DNA from: Propionicimonas sp. | GTDB lineage: Bacteria > Actinomycetota > Actinomycetes > Propionibacteriales > Propionibacteriaceae | Direction: 5' to 3' | NCBI RefSeq assembly: GCF_029975155.1 | Contig: NZ_JARKPQ010000210.1 | Span: 1 to 64,000, forward strand | DNA: 64,000 nt | Notes under the pieces: model-generated | What the model was told of the DNA's origin: nothing | Databases searched by the model: none | What the model saw: the letters and a program-made list of their open reading frames with translations, nothing else | Translations under genes and position numbers: made by a program | Shown here: positions 19,286 to 29,300 of the stretch, piece after piece | Layout of the letters: every line of letters starts with the position of its first letter | Position numbering within the stretch: position 1 is the first letter of the stretch

Positions 19286-20452
19286 GTGCCCGAAGGAACC
19301 ACGGAGGACGTGCGGCGGCAGAACCTGGGTGCGGTGCTCGGCATCCTCTACCGCGGCGGCCCGGCGTCCCGCTCGACGCTCAGCCGGCTGACCGGGCGCA
19401 ACCGGTCGACGATCGCCAGCCTCGTCACGGACCTGGTCGACCTCGGCCTGGTGGTCGAGCGCGAACCCGGCTCGCTCGGTCAGGTCGGGCGTCCGAGCCC
19501 GGTGGTCGCGCTGCGACCCGAGGTCACGGCGATCGCGGTGAACCCGGAGATCGACGCGCTGACCATCGGCCTGATCGGGCTGGACGGCGCCGTCCGGCGG
19601 GTCGTCCGGCACGAGTACGACCGCATTCCGACCGCGGCGGAGGCACTCGGCATCACCTCGACGGTGCTCGCCGGCATGCGGGCGGAACTGGAGGAGATGC
19701 TGGTGCTCGGGATCGGCGTCGCGGTGCCCGGGCAGGTGCGGACGAGCGACGGGGTGATCCGCAACGCACCCCACCTGGACTGGCACGACGAGCCGTTCGG
19801 CGAGCCGCTGGCGGAGGCGACCGGGCGCCCGGTGCAGGTCGCGAACGACGCGGCGCTGGGCGCCCTCGCGGAGCACGAGTTCGGCGCCGGACGCGGGTGC
19901 AACCACCTGATCTACCTCAACGGCGGGGCGTCCGGCATCGGTGGCGGGGTGATCACCGGCGGCACGCTGATGGGCGGCTCGTCCGGCTACGCGGGCGAGC
20001 TGGGCCACGTCCGGGTCTCCAGCGCCGACGTGACCGACTCGGCCGGCATCCGCGGCACCCTCGAGGCGGAGGTCACCAGAGCCGAGCTGATGGACGCCCT
20101 CGGCCTGCGGCGTGCCGACCCCGCCGAGTTCGAGGCCGCGCTGCTGGCGAACCGGTCGGAGGCGGTCGCGGCCATTGTCGAGCGGCAACTGCGCCATCTC
20201 GGCACCGCGCTCGCCGCCGCGGTCAACCTGTTCAATCCTCAGGTGGTGGCGCTCGGCGGGTTCCTCGCCGCCCTGCAGGCCTACGATCCCGAGGGTCTGG
20301 CCCGCGAGGTGGAGAGGTCGGTGCTGGTGCCGTCGCTGGAGGGCGTCCGGATCACACCGGCAGAACTCGGCCGCGACCTGCTGATGATCGGCGCGGCCGG
20401 CCAGGCGTTCGCCCCCGTGCTGGCCGACCCGTCGTCCGCCGCCCGCTCCTGA
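19286..20452 (+). CDS. xylR: ROK-family xylose repressor
   Basis: A 388-residue regulator. An N-terminal winged helix ([20 protein letters not shown], about residues 30-50) joins a ROK sugar-kinase-like sensor ([50 protein letters not shown]). XylR proteins release the operator when xylose binds. The ROK zinc motif CxCGxxGCxE normally following ELGH is missing: here [15 protein letters not shown] runs into IRGTLEAEV with no cysteine. GTG 19286 has GAAAGGGG 5 bases upstream. The TGA stop is the first triplet of the hairpin at 20450. It is divergent from xylAB. Confidence 0.9.
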   Translation: MPEGTTEDVRRQNLGAVLGILYRGGPASRSTLSRLTGRNRSTIASLVTDLVDLGLVVEREPGSLGQVGRPSPVVALRPEVTAIAVNPEIDALTIGLIGLDGAVRRVVRHEYDRIPTAAEALGITSTVLAGMRAELEEMLVLGIGVAVPGQVRTSDGVIRNAPHLDWHDEPFGEPLAEATGRPVQVANDAALGALAEHEFGAGRGCNHLIYLNGGASGIGGGVITGGTLMGGSSGYAGELGHVRVSSADVTDSAGIRGTLEAEVTRAELMDALGLRRADPAEFEAALLANRSEAVAAIVERQLRHLGTALAAAVNLFNPQVVALGGFLAALQAYDPEGLAREVERSVLVPSLEGVRITPAELGRDLLMIGAAGQAFAPVLADPSSAARS

Positions 20453-20517
20453 ACGACAGGGGACAGGTCCCATTCCCGTTCACCTGAACGGAAACGGACC
20501 CGTCCCCTTTTCGTTCA
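20450..20517. terminator. Tandem family D hairpins between convergent genes
   Basis: Two consecutive palindromic units (20450-20482 and 20485-20517), each running from TGAACG to CGTTCA with a GGGGACAGGTCCC- or GGACCCGTCCCC-type core. The first TGA is the xylR stop and the last TCA is the reverse-strand stop of the alcohol dehydrogenase, so each unit provides both a stop codon and a terminator. Confidence 0.7.
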
Positions 20518-21537
20518 GGCGGACCGGGGGCGCAGGAGGGACTTGATCGCGCGGCGCTCGTCCATGGCGGCGTAGGCCTCGGCGACCTCGGCCAGCGGCA
20601 ACTCCAGGTCGAACACCAGGCCGGGGTTGATCGTCCGGGCGAGGACGAGGTCGAGCAGGTGCGGCAGGTACGCGCGGCAGTGGGCGGGTCCGCCCTTGAC
20701 GCCGACGTTGCGCCAGAACAGGTCGTTCATGGGGAGCTCGCCGTGGGGCACGCCGACCAGGCCGATGTTGCCACCGTCCCGGACGCAGGCGACGGCCTGC
20801 AGCCGCGCGTCCTCCGTCCCCACGCACTCCAGGACGCAGTCGGCGCCAATGCCCTCGGTGAGCTCCCGCACCCGCGCCGCGCCGTCCTCGCCGCGCTCGG
20901 CGATCACGTGGGTGGCGCCGAACTCTCGGGCCACCCGCTGGCGGGGCTCGTGCCGGCTCATCGCGATCACGGCGTCCGCGCCCAGCTGGGCGGACGCGAG
21001 CACCGCGCACAGGCCGACCGCGCCGTCCCCGACCACCGCGACGCTCCTGCCGGGGCCGACGCCGGCGCTGACCGCGGCGTGCCAGCCGGTGCACATCACG
21101 TCGGAGAGGGCGAGGATGCTGGGGACCTGGTCCTCGGCCGGGTGCTCCGGCGTGGCGACCAGCGTGCCGTCCGCCCACGGGATGCGGATGCGCTCTGCCT
21201 GCGCCCCGTCGTAGTGCGCGCCGTTCAGGCAGTTGGCGTGGGCGCCCTTGCGACAGACCGGGCACGTGCCGTCGGACGGGTTGAAGCCGCCGACCACGAA
21301 GTCGCCCACCGTCACGGTGGTGACGGCGTCGCCCACGGCCTCCACGACGCCGCAGAACTCGTGGCCGATCGGCGTCGGCCGCGGGACAGGCGAGATGCCG
21401 CGGTAGCGCCACAGGTCAGAGCCGCAGACGCAGGCGGCAACGGTGCGGACGACGGCGTCCGTCGGTTCGACGATGGTGGGATCGGGACGTTCCTCGTAGC
21501 GGACGTCGCCAGGTGCATGGATGACAGCTCCGAACAT
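20515..21537 (-). CDS. Zinc-dependent alcohol dehydrogenase (MDR family)
   Basis: A 340-residue cytosolic NAD(P)-dependent dehydrogenase. The catalytic zinc region is ACVCGSDLWRYRG, then PIGHEFCGVVEAVG; the structural-zinc lobe is GTCPVCRKGAHANCLNG, which shows three of the usual four cysteines; the Rossmann motif is VAVVGDGAVGLCAVLASAQLG near residue 165. The substrate is unclear; the ACVCGSDLWRYRG and GHEFCG wording is shared with many actinobacterial Zn-ADHs. It is monocistronic, convergent with xylR, and its stop lies in the family D hairpin. Confidence 0.88.
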   Translation of the reverse strand: MFGAVIHAPGDVRYEERPDPTIVEPTDAVVRTVAACVCGSDLWRYRGISPVPRPTPIGHEFCGVVEAVGDAVTTVTVGDFVVGGFNPSDGTCPVCRKGAHANCLNGAHYDGAQAERIRIPWADGTLVATPEHPAEDQVPSILALSDVMCTGWHAAVSAGVGPGRSVAVVGDGAVGLCAVLASAQLGADAVIAMSRHEPRQRVAREFGATHVIAERGEDGAARVRELTEGIGADCVLECVGTEDARLQAVACVRDGGNIGLVGVPHGELPMNDLFWRNVGVKGGPAHCRAYLPHLLDLVLARTINPGLVFDLELPLAEVAEAYAAMDERRAIKSLLRPRSA

Positions 21538-21630
21538 GCGTCCATGCCATCACACCCGAGCGGATGGAGGGAGGCACTGGCAGGACCCCCCGCGCGGCCC
21601 CTCGCGCCGCCCCCTGCCCGTCCCGCGCGC

Positions 21631-21674
21631 AGAGTGGCCAGAATTGGTCGAAGACGGCCAATTCTGGCCACTCT
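21631..21674. terminator. 17-bp perfect-stem hairpin
   Basis: AGAGTGGCCAGAATTGG (21631-21647) and its exact complement (21658-21674), with a 10-base loop. It lies between the SseB-like gene and the downstream alcohol dehydrogenase gene on the minus strand, about 40 bp after the SseB-like stop, so it probably terminates that transcript. Its AGTGGCCAGA segment resembles an end of the family F element. Confidence 0.65.
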
Positions 21675-21714
21675 GTGGGTCGTGGGGGCGCGGGGTCCCC
21701 GAAACCGCGCGGAC

Positions 21715-22197
21715 CTAGGAGGCCAGGGCTGCTTCGGCGCGGGTCGGGCGCGGGGCGGCCGTCCGTGGGGCCACCGGACGCGGAGCCGGCGCGCCCGAGA
21801 CCAGGGCCTCGGTGTAGCCGGCCGCGACCTGCAGCGACTGCGCGGCCCGGGCGGGCACGCGGCACTCCAGGGGGGTGCCGCCGTCGAGGACGATCCCGCT
21901 GCCCATCGCGCCGGCCAGCCGTAGCAGGGACGCACCCGTGAACGCTTGGTACTCCGGAGCCCGGTCGCCCGGTGCCACGGCTGCGCGGTGCGCTCGTGGC
22001 GCCGTGAAGGCCTGCAGCCACGTCCGGCCGGTCACATCGGTGCGGACGAGGGGCTCGAATCTCGTGGACGTGGTCACGCCGGGCACGTAGAGACTGGCGG
22101 GGCCCATCGCCGCACCGAGCTGGTACAGGCTGCGATGACACATGCCCTGCCGTGTGATGGCCTGAAGGGCCGCCCGAACCGTGGTGATCGTCGTCAT
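21715..22197 (-). CDS. SseB-family protein (N-terminal domain)
   Basis: A 160-residue protein resembling the SseB N-terminal domain: LYVPGVTTSTRFEPLVRTDV, then GRTWLQAFTAPRA, then GSGIVLDGGTPLECRVPAR, which is the usual order of strands and the IVLNPGSP-like turn. The last 30 residues are Ala/Pro/Arg-rich. SseB-like proteins in actinobacteria are often near secretion or enhanced-serine-sensitivity genes, but the function is not established. A 14-bp palindrome (22231-22244) lies upstream and the LacI gene lies beyond it on the same strand. Confidence 0.6.
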   Translation of the reverse strand: MTTITTVRAALQAITRQGMCHRSLYQLGAAMGPASLYVPGVTTSTRFEPLVRTDVTGRTWLQAFTAPRAHRAAVAPGDRAPEYQAFTGASLLRLAGAMGSGIVLDGGTPLECRVPARAAQSLQVAAGYTEALVSGAPAPRPVAPRTAAPRPTRAEAALAS

Positions 22198-22230
22198 TGA
22201 CTGTTCTCCCGCAAGCTTCGCCGCTGGTGA

Positions 22231-22244
22231 TCGACGCGCGTCGA
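22231..22244. promoter_or_regulatory. Candidate LacI-type operator
   Basis: TCGACGCGCGTCGA is a perfect 14-bp palindrome, followed by a related half-site ATCGCGTCGAT at 22249-22259. It lies 34 bp upstream of the SseB-like gene and downstream of the LacI gene. LacI-family operators are often CG-centred palindromes, so this may be its site. Confidence 0.4.
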
Positions 22245-22299
22245 CTAATCGCGTCGATATATGGTGACACGACGATGCTCCGCTCGCAAGGGGCCGCGC

Positions 22300-23304
22300 T
22301 CAGGGAACCTCGCGCACGCTCCCGCGCTCGATCAGCCGGCCGTTGAGCAGCACCTCCCGGTGGGTGCCCGGATGCCCCTCGACCTCGTCCACGAGCAGTC
22401 GGACGGCCGCGTCGGTCAGCTCGGTGACCGGCGGCGTGATCGTGGTGATCGGCGGATCGAGTTCGCCGGCTTCATCGCCCATGCCGATCGAGAGCACCGA
22501 CAGGTCGCCGGGGATCGAGCGTCCGTCCAGCTGCGCGGCGTGCACGAAGCCGACGGTGGCCTGGTCGTTGAAGGTGATCACGCCGGTCGTGGGGGTTCCG
22601 GACGCGCGGAGCCGTCGGTAGGCGTCCCTGCCGGTGCCGTAGGTCCGCGGACCGGTGGAGATGGCGAACGAGACCCCGAAGCGGCGGGAGCTGTCCTGGA
22701 GCTCGCCGACCGTCCGCACCATGGGGCCGTGGCCCTGCTCGACCCGGTCCTCGCCGACGAACAGGACGTCGCGGTGACCACGGTCGACGAGGTACTCCAG
22801 CGCCGTCCGTGCGGACGCGCGGAAGTCGGTGTCGACGTACGCGAGTCCGGCCGGGTCCGAGTTCCGGCCGAGGAGGACGAACTTCACGTCGCGTTGGCGG
22901 AAGAGCTCGATCCGGGGATCGTCCCACTCGACCTCCATGACGATCACGCCGTCGACGAGCTGTGACGAGAGCAGGTCGGTGAGAGTGCTCACGTCGTCGG
23001 CTGCGTTGGGCCACAGCAGCAGGTGGAAGCCGTACTCCCGGGCCGCCGCGGTCGCGGTCTCGAAGTAGCTCACCTCCATCGGCGACCAGCCCTCGTCCTT
23101 CAGCGGGTAGTTCAGCGCGAGGATCCCCTTGCGGGCGCCGGCGAGGCCGCGGGCGAACGCGTTGGGCGTGTAGTCGAGTTCGCGCATGGCGGCATACACG
23201 CGCTCGCGGGTCTCGTCGGAGATCCGCCGCCGGCCGCTGATCGCGTACGAGACCGTGCTGGAGGACACGCCGGCAAGGCGCGCCACGTCGTCCCTGGTCG
23301 CCAC
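22300..23304 (-). CDS. LacI-family transcriptional regulator
   Basis: A 334-residue repressor. The N-terminal LacI helix-turn-helix and hinge occupy residues 1-60 (TRDDVARLAGVSSSTVSYAI; hinge PNAFARGLAGARKG). A periplasmic-binding-like effector domain follows, with typical segments VDGVIVMEVEW, AYVDTDFRASARTALEYLVD and GVITFNDQATVGFVHAAQ. It probably binds a sugar. No sugar operon is directly adjacent: the giant redox operon lies upstream on the same strand across a repeat-filled gap, and the SseB-like gene lies downstream. The target is therefore uncertain. Confidence 0.88.
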   Translation of the reverse strand: MATRDDVARLAGVSSSTVSYAISGRRRISDETRERVYAAMRELDYTPNAFARGLAGARKGILALNYPLKDEGWSPMEVSYFETATAAAREYGFHLLLWPNAADDVSTLTDLLSSQLVDGVIVMEVEWDDPRIELFRQRDVKFVLLGRNSDPAGLAYVDTDFRASARTALEYLVDRGHRDVLFVGEDRVEQGHGPMVRTVGELQDSSRRFGVSFAISTGPRTYGTGRDAYRRLRASGTPTTGVITFNDQATVGFVHAAQLDGRSIPGDLSVLSIGMGDEAGELDPPITTITPPVTELTDAAVRLLVDEVEGHPGTHREVLLNGRLIERGSVREVP

Positions 23305-23575
23305 GCCGTCACCTCCTCGTCGACGAGACCCCGCGCGATGTGCTCGCCGCAGCCTACCCCCGCGCCGCCCGCGCCCGGGTGTCTCCTCTGGTGGATGGCG
23401 TGGGGCGTGAACGGAAAGGGGACGGGTCCTTTACCGTTCAGGCCTCGCGTCATCCCGGCTCGACCCGGAATCCCCGACAGCCGGGCCGATCTCGGGGGTG
23501 AACGGGAATGGACCCGTCCCCTTTCCGTTCAGCCGGGGTGAACGGGAATGGGACCTGTCCCCGTTCGTTCGGGCG
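23305..23575. repeat. 271-bp intergenic region with three family D hairpins
   Basis: Palindromic units at 23408-23440, 23499-23531 and 23539-23570 (TGAACGG...CCGTTCA type), plus a degenerate family C word near 23451. It lies downstream of the redox operon (stop at 23576) and upstream of the LacI gene, both on the minus strand. It is a likely terminator cluster. No gene is seen. Confidence 0.65.
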
Positions 23576-26305
23576 TCAGAAGCCGTGGCGGGCTCGGCTC
23601 TCCTGCTCCTGGGTGCGGAACTGGGCGAAGCGGGGGAGGAACTTGTCCCAGTCGATGGTGTGGGCGTCGATCTCGGGGCCGTCGATGCAGGCGTGGCGGC
23701 GGACGGGCTTGCCGTCCTCCACCACGGGCACCATGCAGGCGCCGCACATGCCGGTCGCGTCGACCATGATCGAGTTCAGGCTGGCCACGCAGTGCACGCC
23801 GTAGGGACGGGTCAGGTCCGCGACCGAGCGCATCATCAGCGGCGGGCCGATCGCGATCACCTCCGCGACGCTCCGCCCGCGGCCGTCCCGGGCGACGTCC
23901 AGCAGCGCCTCCAGTGGCGTCGTCACGAACCCCTGCACGCCGACCGAGCCGTCGTTGGTGGCGTAGATCACGTCCAGCAGGGCGCCGAACTCGGCCTTGA
24001 GCGCGCCGATCCGCTCGTCCGGGCCGTCCCAGAACATCAGGTCGGCGCTGCGGAAGCCCGAGATCAGCGTCACGTGGTTCCCCAGCCGCAGGTGCTCGCG
24101 CATGATCGGGTACACCGGCGGCAGGCCCAGTCCACCGGCGGTGAACACCACGGTGTGGCCATCCGGGTGCCGTTCGAGATCGCTCGGCCGGCCCAGCGGC
24201 CCGGCCACCCCGGCCAGCGCCTGGCCCACCCGCATGCCGTTGATCGTGATCGTGGACGTGCCCATGCTCTGCACGACGATCGTGATCGTGCCGGCCTTCG
24301 CGTCCCAGTCGGCGAGGGTGAGCGGGATCAGCTCCCCGTCCGGAGTGGGCAGCACGCGGACGAACTGTCCGGCCTGCGCGGACCGCGCCACCACCGGCGC
24401 GCGGACGGTGAACTCCTCGATCCCGACGCTCAGGTGCTGCTTGGCCACGATCACCGGCTGCTCGCCGGCCAGCTCGGTGTACGCCAGCGCCCTGGCCACC
24501 GCCGCGGTCACCTCCTCCGGCTCCGCGTGGTTCAGCGTGCGGATGATCTCCCGGGCGGCCGACTGCCCGTCCCCGGCGGCGCGGATCGCGGTCGAGCCGC
24601 CGCGGGCGGCGTCACCGCCGGTGTACACCCCGGGCAGCGTCGTCTCCTTCGACCCGTCGCCGACCTGCTCGATCGTGCCGGCGGACGACACCGACAGCCT
24701 CGGCTCGGAGTCTTTGATGATCGGGTTGGCCGAGTTGCCCAGCGCCATGATCACCAGATCGGCGGGGATCTCGGTGGTCCGTCCGGTGGCCACCGGACGG
24801 CGCCGTCCGGACGCGTCCGGCTCGCCGAGGCCCATCACCTCGACGGTCGCGGAGGTGACGAAACCCGTCTCGTCGCCGGCGAACTCGACCGGGGAACGCA
24901 GCACCGCCAGCTCGATGCCCTCCTCGAGGGCGTGTTCGAGCTCCTCGACCCGGGCCGGCATCTCCGCGCGGGTGCGCCGGTAGACGATCGTCACCAGCCC
25001 GCCCAGCCGGCGGGCGGTACGGGCGGCGTCCATCGCGGTGTTGCCGCCGCCGACGACCAGCACCTGCCTGCCGGCGACCAGCGGCAGCGGGGTCTCGTGG
25101 TCGCCGCGGTGCGCGCGCATCAGGTTGACCCTGGTCAGGAACTCGTTCGCGCTCATCACGTTCAGCAGGTGCTCGCCCGGCACGTTCAGGAACCGCGGCA
25201 GGCCGGCGCCGCTGCCGACGAAGACCCGGGCGAACCCGGCGTCCCGCAGCTGTTCGAGCGTCGCCGAGCGGCCCACGACGAAGTTGGTCACGAAGCGGCC
25301 ACCGAGCTGGCGGATCTTCGCCACCACGTCGTCGATCAGCTCGTTCGGCAGCCGGAACTCCGGGATGCCGTAGCGCAGCACGCCGCCCAGCTCGTGGAAC
25401 GCCTCGAACACCGTCACCGGGAAGCCCTCGGCGGCCAGCAGGTACGCCGTGATCAGCCCGGACGGGCCGGAGCCCACCACCGCGATCGGCGGCCGCAGGG
25501 CCACCGCCCAGGGGTCCCGGACGCCGGTGTGGCGCGAGCGGGCACCCTCGGGATCGACGAGCTTCTCCCACTCCGGCAGGAACCACTCCAGCTGGCCGAT
25601 GGTCATCGACTGCTTGTGGATGCACATGCCCTGGCACTGCAGTTCCTGCGGGCATACCCGTCCGGTGACGTTCGGCAGCGGGTTGCACGACTCGAGCATC
25701 TCCAGCGCCTCGCGGAAGTGCCCGGTGCCGATCAGCTCGAACATCTTCGGGATGTGGATCTGGACGGGGCAGCCGCCCTGCGGCTCCTTGTGCCCGGCCA
25801 GCAGCACGCCCAGCTCGCACGGCGCCTCCGCGCACTGCTTGTCGCGCAGCGCCTCCAGCCAGACGAACAGCTCGACGTCGCGGCGGGTGTAGCCGAGGTC
25901 CATGTAGCCGAGGAACCCCTTGTTGACCAGCTCGAAGTCGTCGGAGCGCTCGGCCGGCTTGCGGACGTACGGCGGGATCGCGTTGCCGGCGGGCCAGTTC
26001 TCGCTCAGCCCCGCGAACATCGGGTAGCGCCCGGACAGATGCTCGTCCAGCGCGCGCATGAACATCCGCTTCTTGCCCAGCGGCAGCTGCCACAGGAACC
26101 GCATCAGCAGCTTGCTGGAGTCGTCGTCGCGGCTCAGTACCTCCCACAACTGGCGGGTGAACTTCGCGCCGAGCTCCGGCTGCCGGAACTCCCAGGCGAC
26201 CGCCTCCATGCCGTCTGCGGTGAACAGCTCCCGGAACGCCCGGGGGTCGGCGACCAAGCGCCGCTCGAGCAGGCCGAGCTGGTTGGAGAACGACGGCGTG
26301 GTCAC
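23576..26305 (-). CDS. Single-chain Nfn-type ferredoxin:NADP oxidoreductase (GltD/NfnB + NfnA/SudB fusion)
   Basis: A 909-residue protein. Residues 1-160 are an extension I do not recognise. Next is a GltD/NfnB-like half: cysteine region CELGVLLAGHKEPQGGCP, then NPLPNVTGRVCPQELQCQGM, for two [4Fe-4S] clusters; FAD motif VVGSGPSGLITAYLLAAEG near 275; NADP motif VVGGGNTAMDAARTARRLGG near 418. The C-terminal third (about 610-909) is an NfnA/SudB-like FAD/NAD module ending in DATGMCGACMVP and HACIDGPEID, the [2Fe-2S] ligand pattern. Nfn normally has two subunits and exchanges electrons between NADH, NADPH and ferredoxin. The GTG start overlaps the upstream PFOR-like stop (GTGA), so it very likely reoxidises that enzyme's ferredoxin or clusters. 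Bifurcation itself is not shown. Confidence 0.82.
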   Translation of the reverse strand: MTTPSFSNQLGLLERRLVADPRAFRELFTADGMEAVAWEFRQPELGAKFTRQLWEVLSRDDDSSKLLMRFLWQLPLGKKRMFMRALDEHLSGRYPMFAGLSENWPAGNAIPPYVRKPAERSDDFELVNKGFLGYMDLGYTRRDVELFVWLEALRDKQCAEAPCELGVLLAGHKEPQGGCPVQIHIPKMFELIGTGHFREALEMLESCNPLPNVTGRVCPQELQCQGMCIHKQSMTIGQLEWFLPEWEKLVDPEGARSRHTGVRDPWAVALRPPIAVVGSGPSGLITAYLLAAEGFPVTVFEAFHELGGVLRYGIPEFRLPNELIDDVVAKIRQLGGRFVTNFVVGRSATLEQLRDAGFARVFVGSGAGLPRFLNVPGEHLLNVMSANEFLTRVNLMRAHRGDHETPLPLVAGRQVLVVGGGNTAMDAARTARRLGGLVTIVYRRTRAEMPARVEELEHALEEGIELAVLRSPVEFAGDETGFVTSATVEVMGLGEPDASGRRRPVATGRTTEIPADLVIMALGNSANPIIKDSEPRLSVSSAGTIEQVGDGSKETTLPGVYTGGDAARGGSTAIRAAGDGQSAAREIIRTLNHAEPEEVTAAVARALAYTELAGEQPVIVAKQHLSVGIEEFTVRAPVVARSAQAGQFVRVLPTPDGELIPLTLADWDAKAGTITIVVQSMGTSTITINGMRVGQALAGVAGPLGRPSDLERHPDGHTVVFTAGGLGLPPVYPIMREHLRLGNHVTLISGFRSADLMFWDGPDERIGALKAEFGALLDVIYATNDGSVGVQGFVTTPLEALLDVARDGRGRSVAEVIAIGPPLMMRSVADLTRPYGVHCVASLNSIMVDATGMCGACMVPVVEDGKPVRRHACIDGPEIDAHTIDWDKFLPRFAQFRTQEQESRARHGF

Positions 26306-29300
26306 TGGATGATCTCCGCGTCGCAGGTGGCCTTGACCCGGGTGATCCGGGCCTGCAGCTCCGCGGTCAGTTCCAGCCCGTCCAGCGCGTCGGGACGCAT
26401 CCTGCCGACGGTCTGCGGGTTGCCGTCCACCACGATCGTGGCCTTCTCGAACAGCGCCGGCAGCTCCTGGTAGCAGGTCGCGCAGTCGTTGCAGGTGGGC
26501 AGATCCTCGGGGTCGAGCCAGATGGGCCGGTCGGCCACGGCCGTCGCCACCGGGGCCGGCTCCTCGACGGGCGCGGCCATCGGCGCACCGAACAGGCCCA
26601 GGTGCAGCGGCCCTCCGGCCGGCGCGCCGCTGGCCGTGGCGAGGTCGGCCATGGCCTTGGCGATCACGTCGAGCGCCGACTCCCGAGCGTCGATCGCCTC
26701 GCCGTAGCGGGCCGTCCACTCGTTCACCTCCACCCGGTGCCGGGCGGTGAGGACGGTCTCCGACTGCCCCGCGAGGAACTGCAGCGTCTGCCAGTTGTGC
26801 CTCCGGTCCTCGACCAGGGCGACGATGCTCGGCGAGCACGCCATCTTCACCAGCCGCCGCCGGCGGTCGGTGGTGTAGACGAACGGCGTCCGGCCGGTGC
26901 GCTGGTGGGCGGGCAGGTCGACGTACTCGGCGATCGGCACCGCGCCGGCCTCCTCGTGGGTCGCGAGCCAGCGGAACTGCTTGGCGAACCGCACCTCACC
27001 GAGGGCGAAGTCGGCGGGGGTCAGCGGGATCGTCAGCAGCTGCAGCTGGCCACGCTCGTCGCGATAGGTCAGCGAGGTCTCCGTCCACAGGCCGTCGGGC
27101 TCGGGGTTGCCGTCGAGGCTGAACCGCTCTGACAGCGTGGCGCCCCTGCGCGGGTCGTGGACGAACAGCGGGTGCATCCGGCTCTCCACGGCGAGCCGCG
27201 AACGGGCGTTGGCGAGGTCCTCCGCCATGCCGTTCTCGGTGTCGCAGGGCGCGTAGGCGATCATCAGCGCCGCGCCCTCGGAGTACCCGATCAGGTCGGC
27301 CGAGGCGCGCAGGAAGTGGCCGTGGAAGGCCGTCGCGGTCGAGCAGACGAACACGTGCGGATGGAACGCGGCCAGCAGGCCCAGCTCCTTGCGCGACTCC
27401 TGCTTGCCGCCGTGGGCGCTGCCGTACCGGGCGAGGTCGGCGTCCTGGCCGGCGAAGCTGGCCGTGGACGCCTGCCCGCCGGTGTTGGAGTAGCCGCCGG
27501 TGTCCAGCACGAGCGACTTGATCGGGGTGCCGCCGGCGAGCACGCGGGACATCGCGCCGAAGCCGATGTCGAACGCCGCGCCATCGCCGCTGATCGTCAG
27601 CACGACCGGCACCATGGCACGCTCCTCGGGCGTGAAGTCGCGCCAGGACAGCGTGGCCAGGGCGGCATCGTGTAGTTCAGCGTCATACGCTCCGGCCAGC
27701 TCCAGCCGCGCGACCCGCAGCGCGCGCACCTCGCCGACGAGGCCGGAGACCAGGCCCTCGTAGATGCCCATCGCCAGCGGCTGCGCGTCCTGGAACAGGC
27801 CGTTCACCCACGGGTCGAGGTACGGCGAGAACGGCACGGTGGACGCGTACACGCTCGAGCACCCGGTCGAGTTCGCCATCACCGTCGGGGACGGGCCGTC
27901 GCCGGTCGGTCCGGACTCGTAGAGGTACAGCCGCCGTTCGAGCTCGGCGATCGTGTCGGCCACCCGGCCGCGGCGGACGCCGTCCGGGAGTTTGGCGACG
28001 AGCTCGGCGAGGGCGTCCAGCGTGGTGTCCAGCTCGCGCAGGTGCGCCTGCCGGCGGTCCTCGCCGATCCGGTGGCTGAGCGCGTTCAGCAGATGGATCG
28101 CGGTCACCTCGCCGCAGCCGCGGCAGGCGCCGTGGCCGCCGGTCATCGAGTAGTAGTCCGCGCGGCTCAGCAGGATGCGCTTGATGTCGCCGCCGGGCGC
28201 GGTGGCGTCCGCGGCCAGCCGGGACGGCGAGTCGGGCAGCTTCGTCAGCCGCTCGAACCGGGTCGCCAGCATCTCCAGCAGCACGTCGTCCTGCTCGGCG
28301 GACGACAGCGCGTCCGGGCCGCACACCTCGATGCACTGCAGACAGCCCGTGCACTTCCACGGGTCGATCACCGCCGAGAACAGCACGCCGCTGCCCGGCT
28401 CGGACTTCTCCGCGGCGTCGAACAGCGGCCGGGTGCGCGCCACGGGGAACGCCGCGACGGCGGCCAGCACCGCCTCCAGCTGGCCGGACGGCAGCTGGTC
28501 GTCGGGCAGCGTGCCCGCCGCGGCGCGAGCCACGGAGGCCAGGTCGGTGGCGGCCGGATCGGCCCGGTACCCCTGCCGGACGGCCTCCGCCCACGCCGGC
28601 ACCAGCCCGTACCAGACGGCGCGTTCCGGCTCACTCAGCCCGGCGGCGTCGACGGCCGCGCCCAGCAGGTCGCCGAGCTCGTGGCCGGTGTTCGGGATGG
28701 CGTTGTCGGGGCAGGCCAGCGCGCACTCCAGGCAGGCCGTGCAGGCGGCCGGGTCGAAGACCGGGACCGTGCGCCGGAAGATGCCCTTGTTCTTCGCCGC
28801 GCCCGTTCCCACCGGGATGAACAGTCCGGTCCCCGGCAGGACGGGTGCCTCGTCGATCGTGCCCTCCCGGAACGGCCGGGCCAGCATCTCCTCGTAGTAG
28901 CCGGGGTCGAACAGGCCACTGGTGCGCTCCCGGACGACGGACGGCGTCATCGCCACCGACAGCGAGTCGCGCACCCCGGCGAGGATCGGGTCGGCCTCGA
29001 CGGCGGCGAAGGCGGGGTCGGCGTAGTCGACAACGACCGCCTGCATCCCGTCCCGGATCACCGCGAGGTTGGCCTCGATCACGGTCTCGCCGCGGCGGCC
29101 GAACTTGCGGGCGAGCTCCGCGCGCACCTCGGCCTCGATCTCGGCCGGGCCGCCCTGCACCCCGACCTGGCCCAGGATGGCGCCGATGAACGCGATGCCC
29201 ATCATCCGGGTCTCCAGCTCGGGGTTGGGGGCGTGCGCGCGAGCGATCGCGAACGCGTCCAGCACCAGGAACCGGATCCCCCGCTCGCGGATCGCGCGGC

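Noticed and set aside
21631-21674. Small RNA gene at the 17-bp hairpin
   Set aside because: There is no promoter-like sequence or extended conserved structure; position after the SseB-like stop fits a terminator better.
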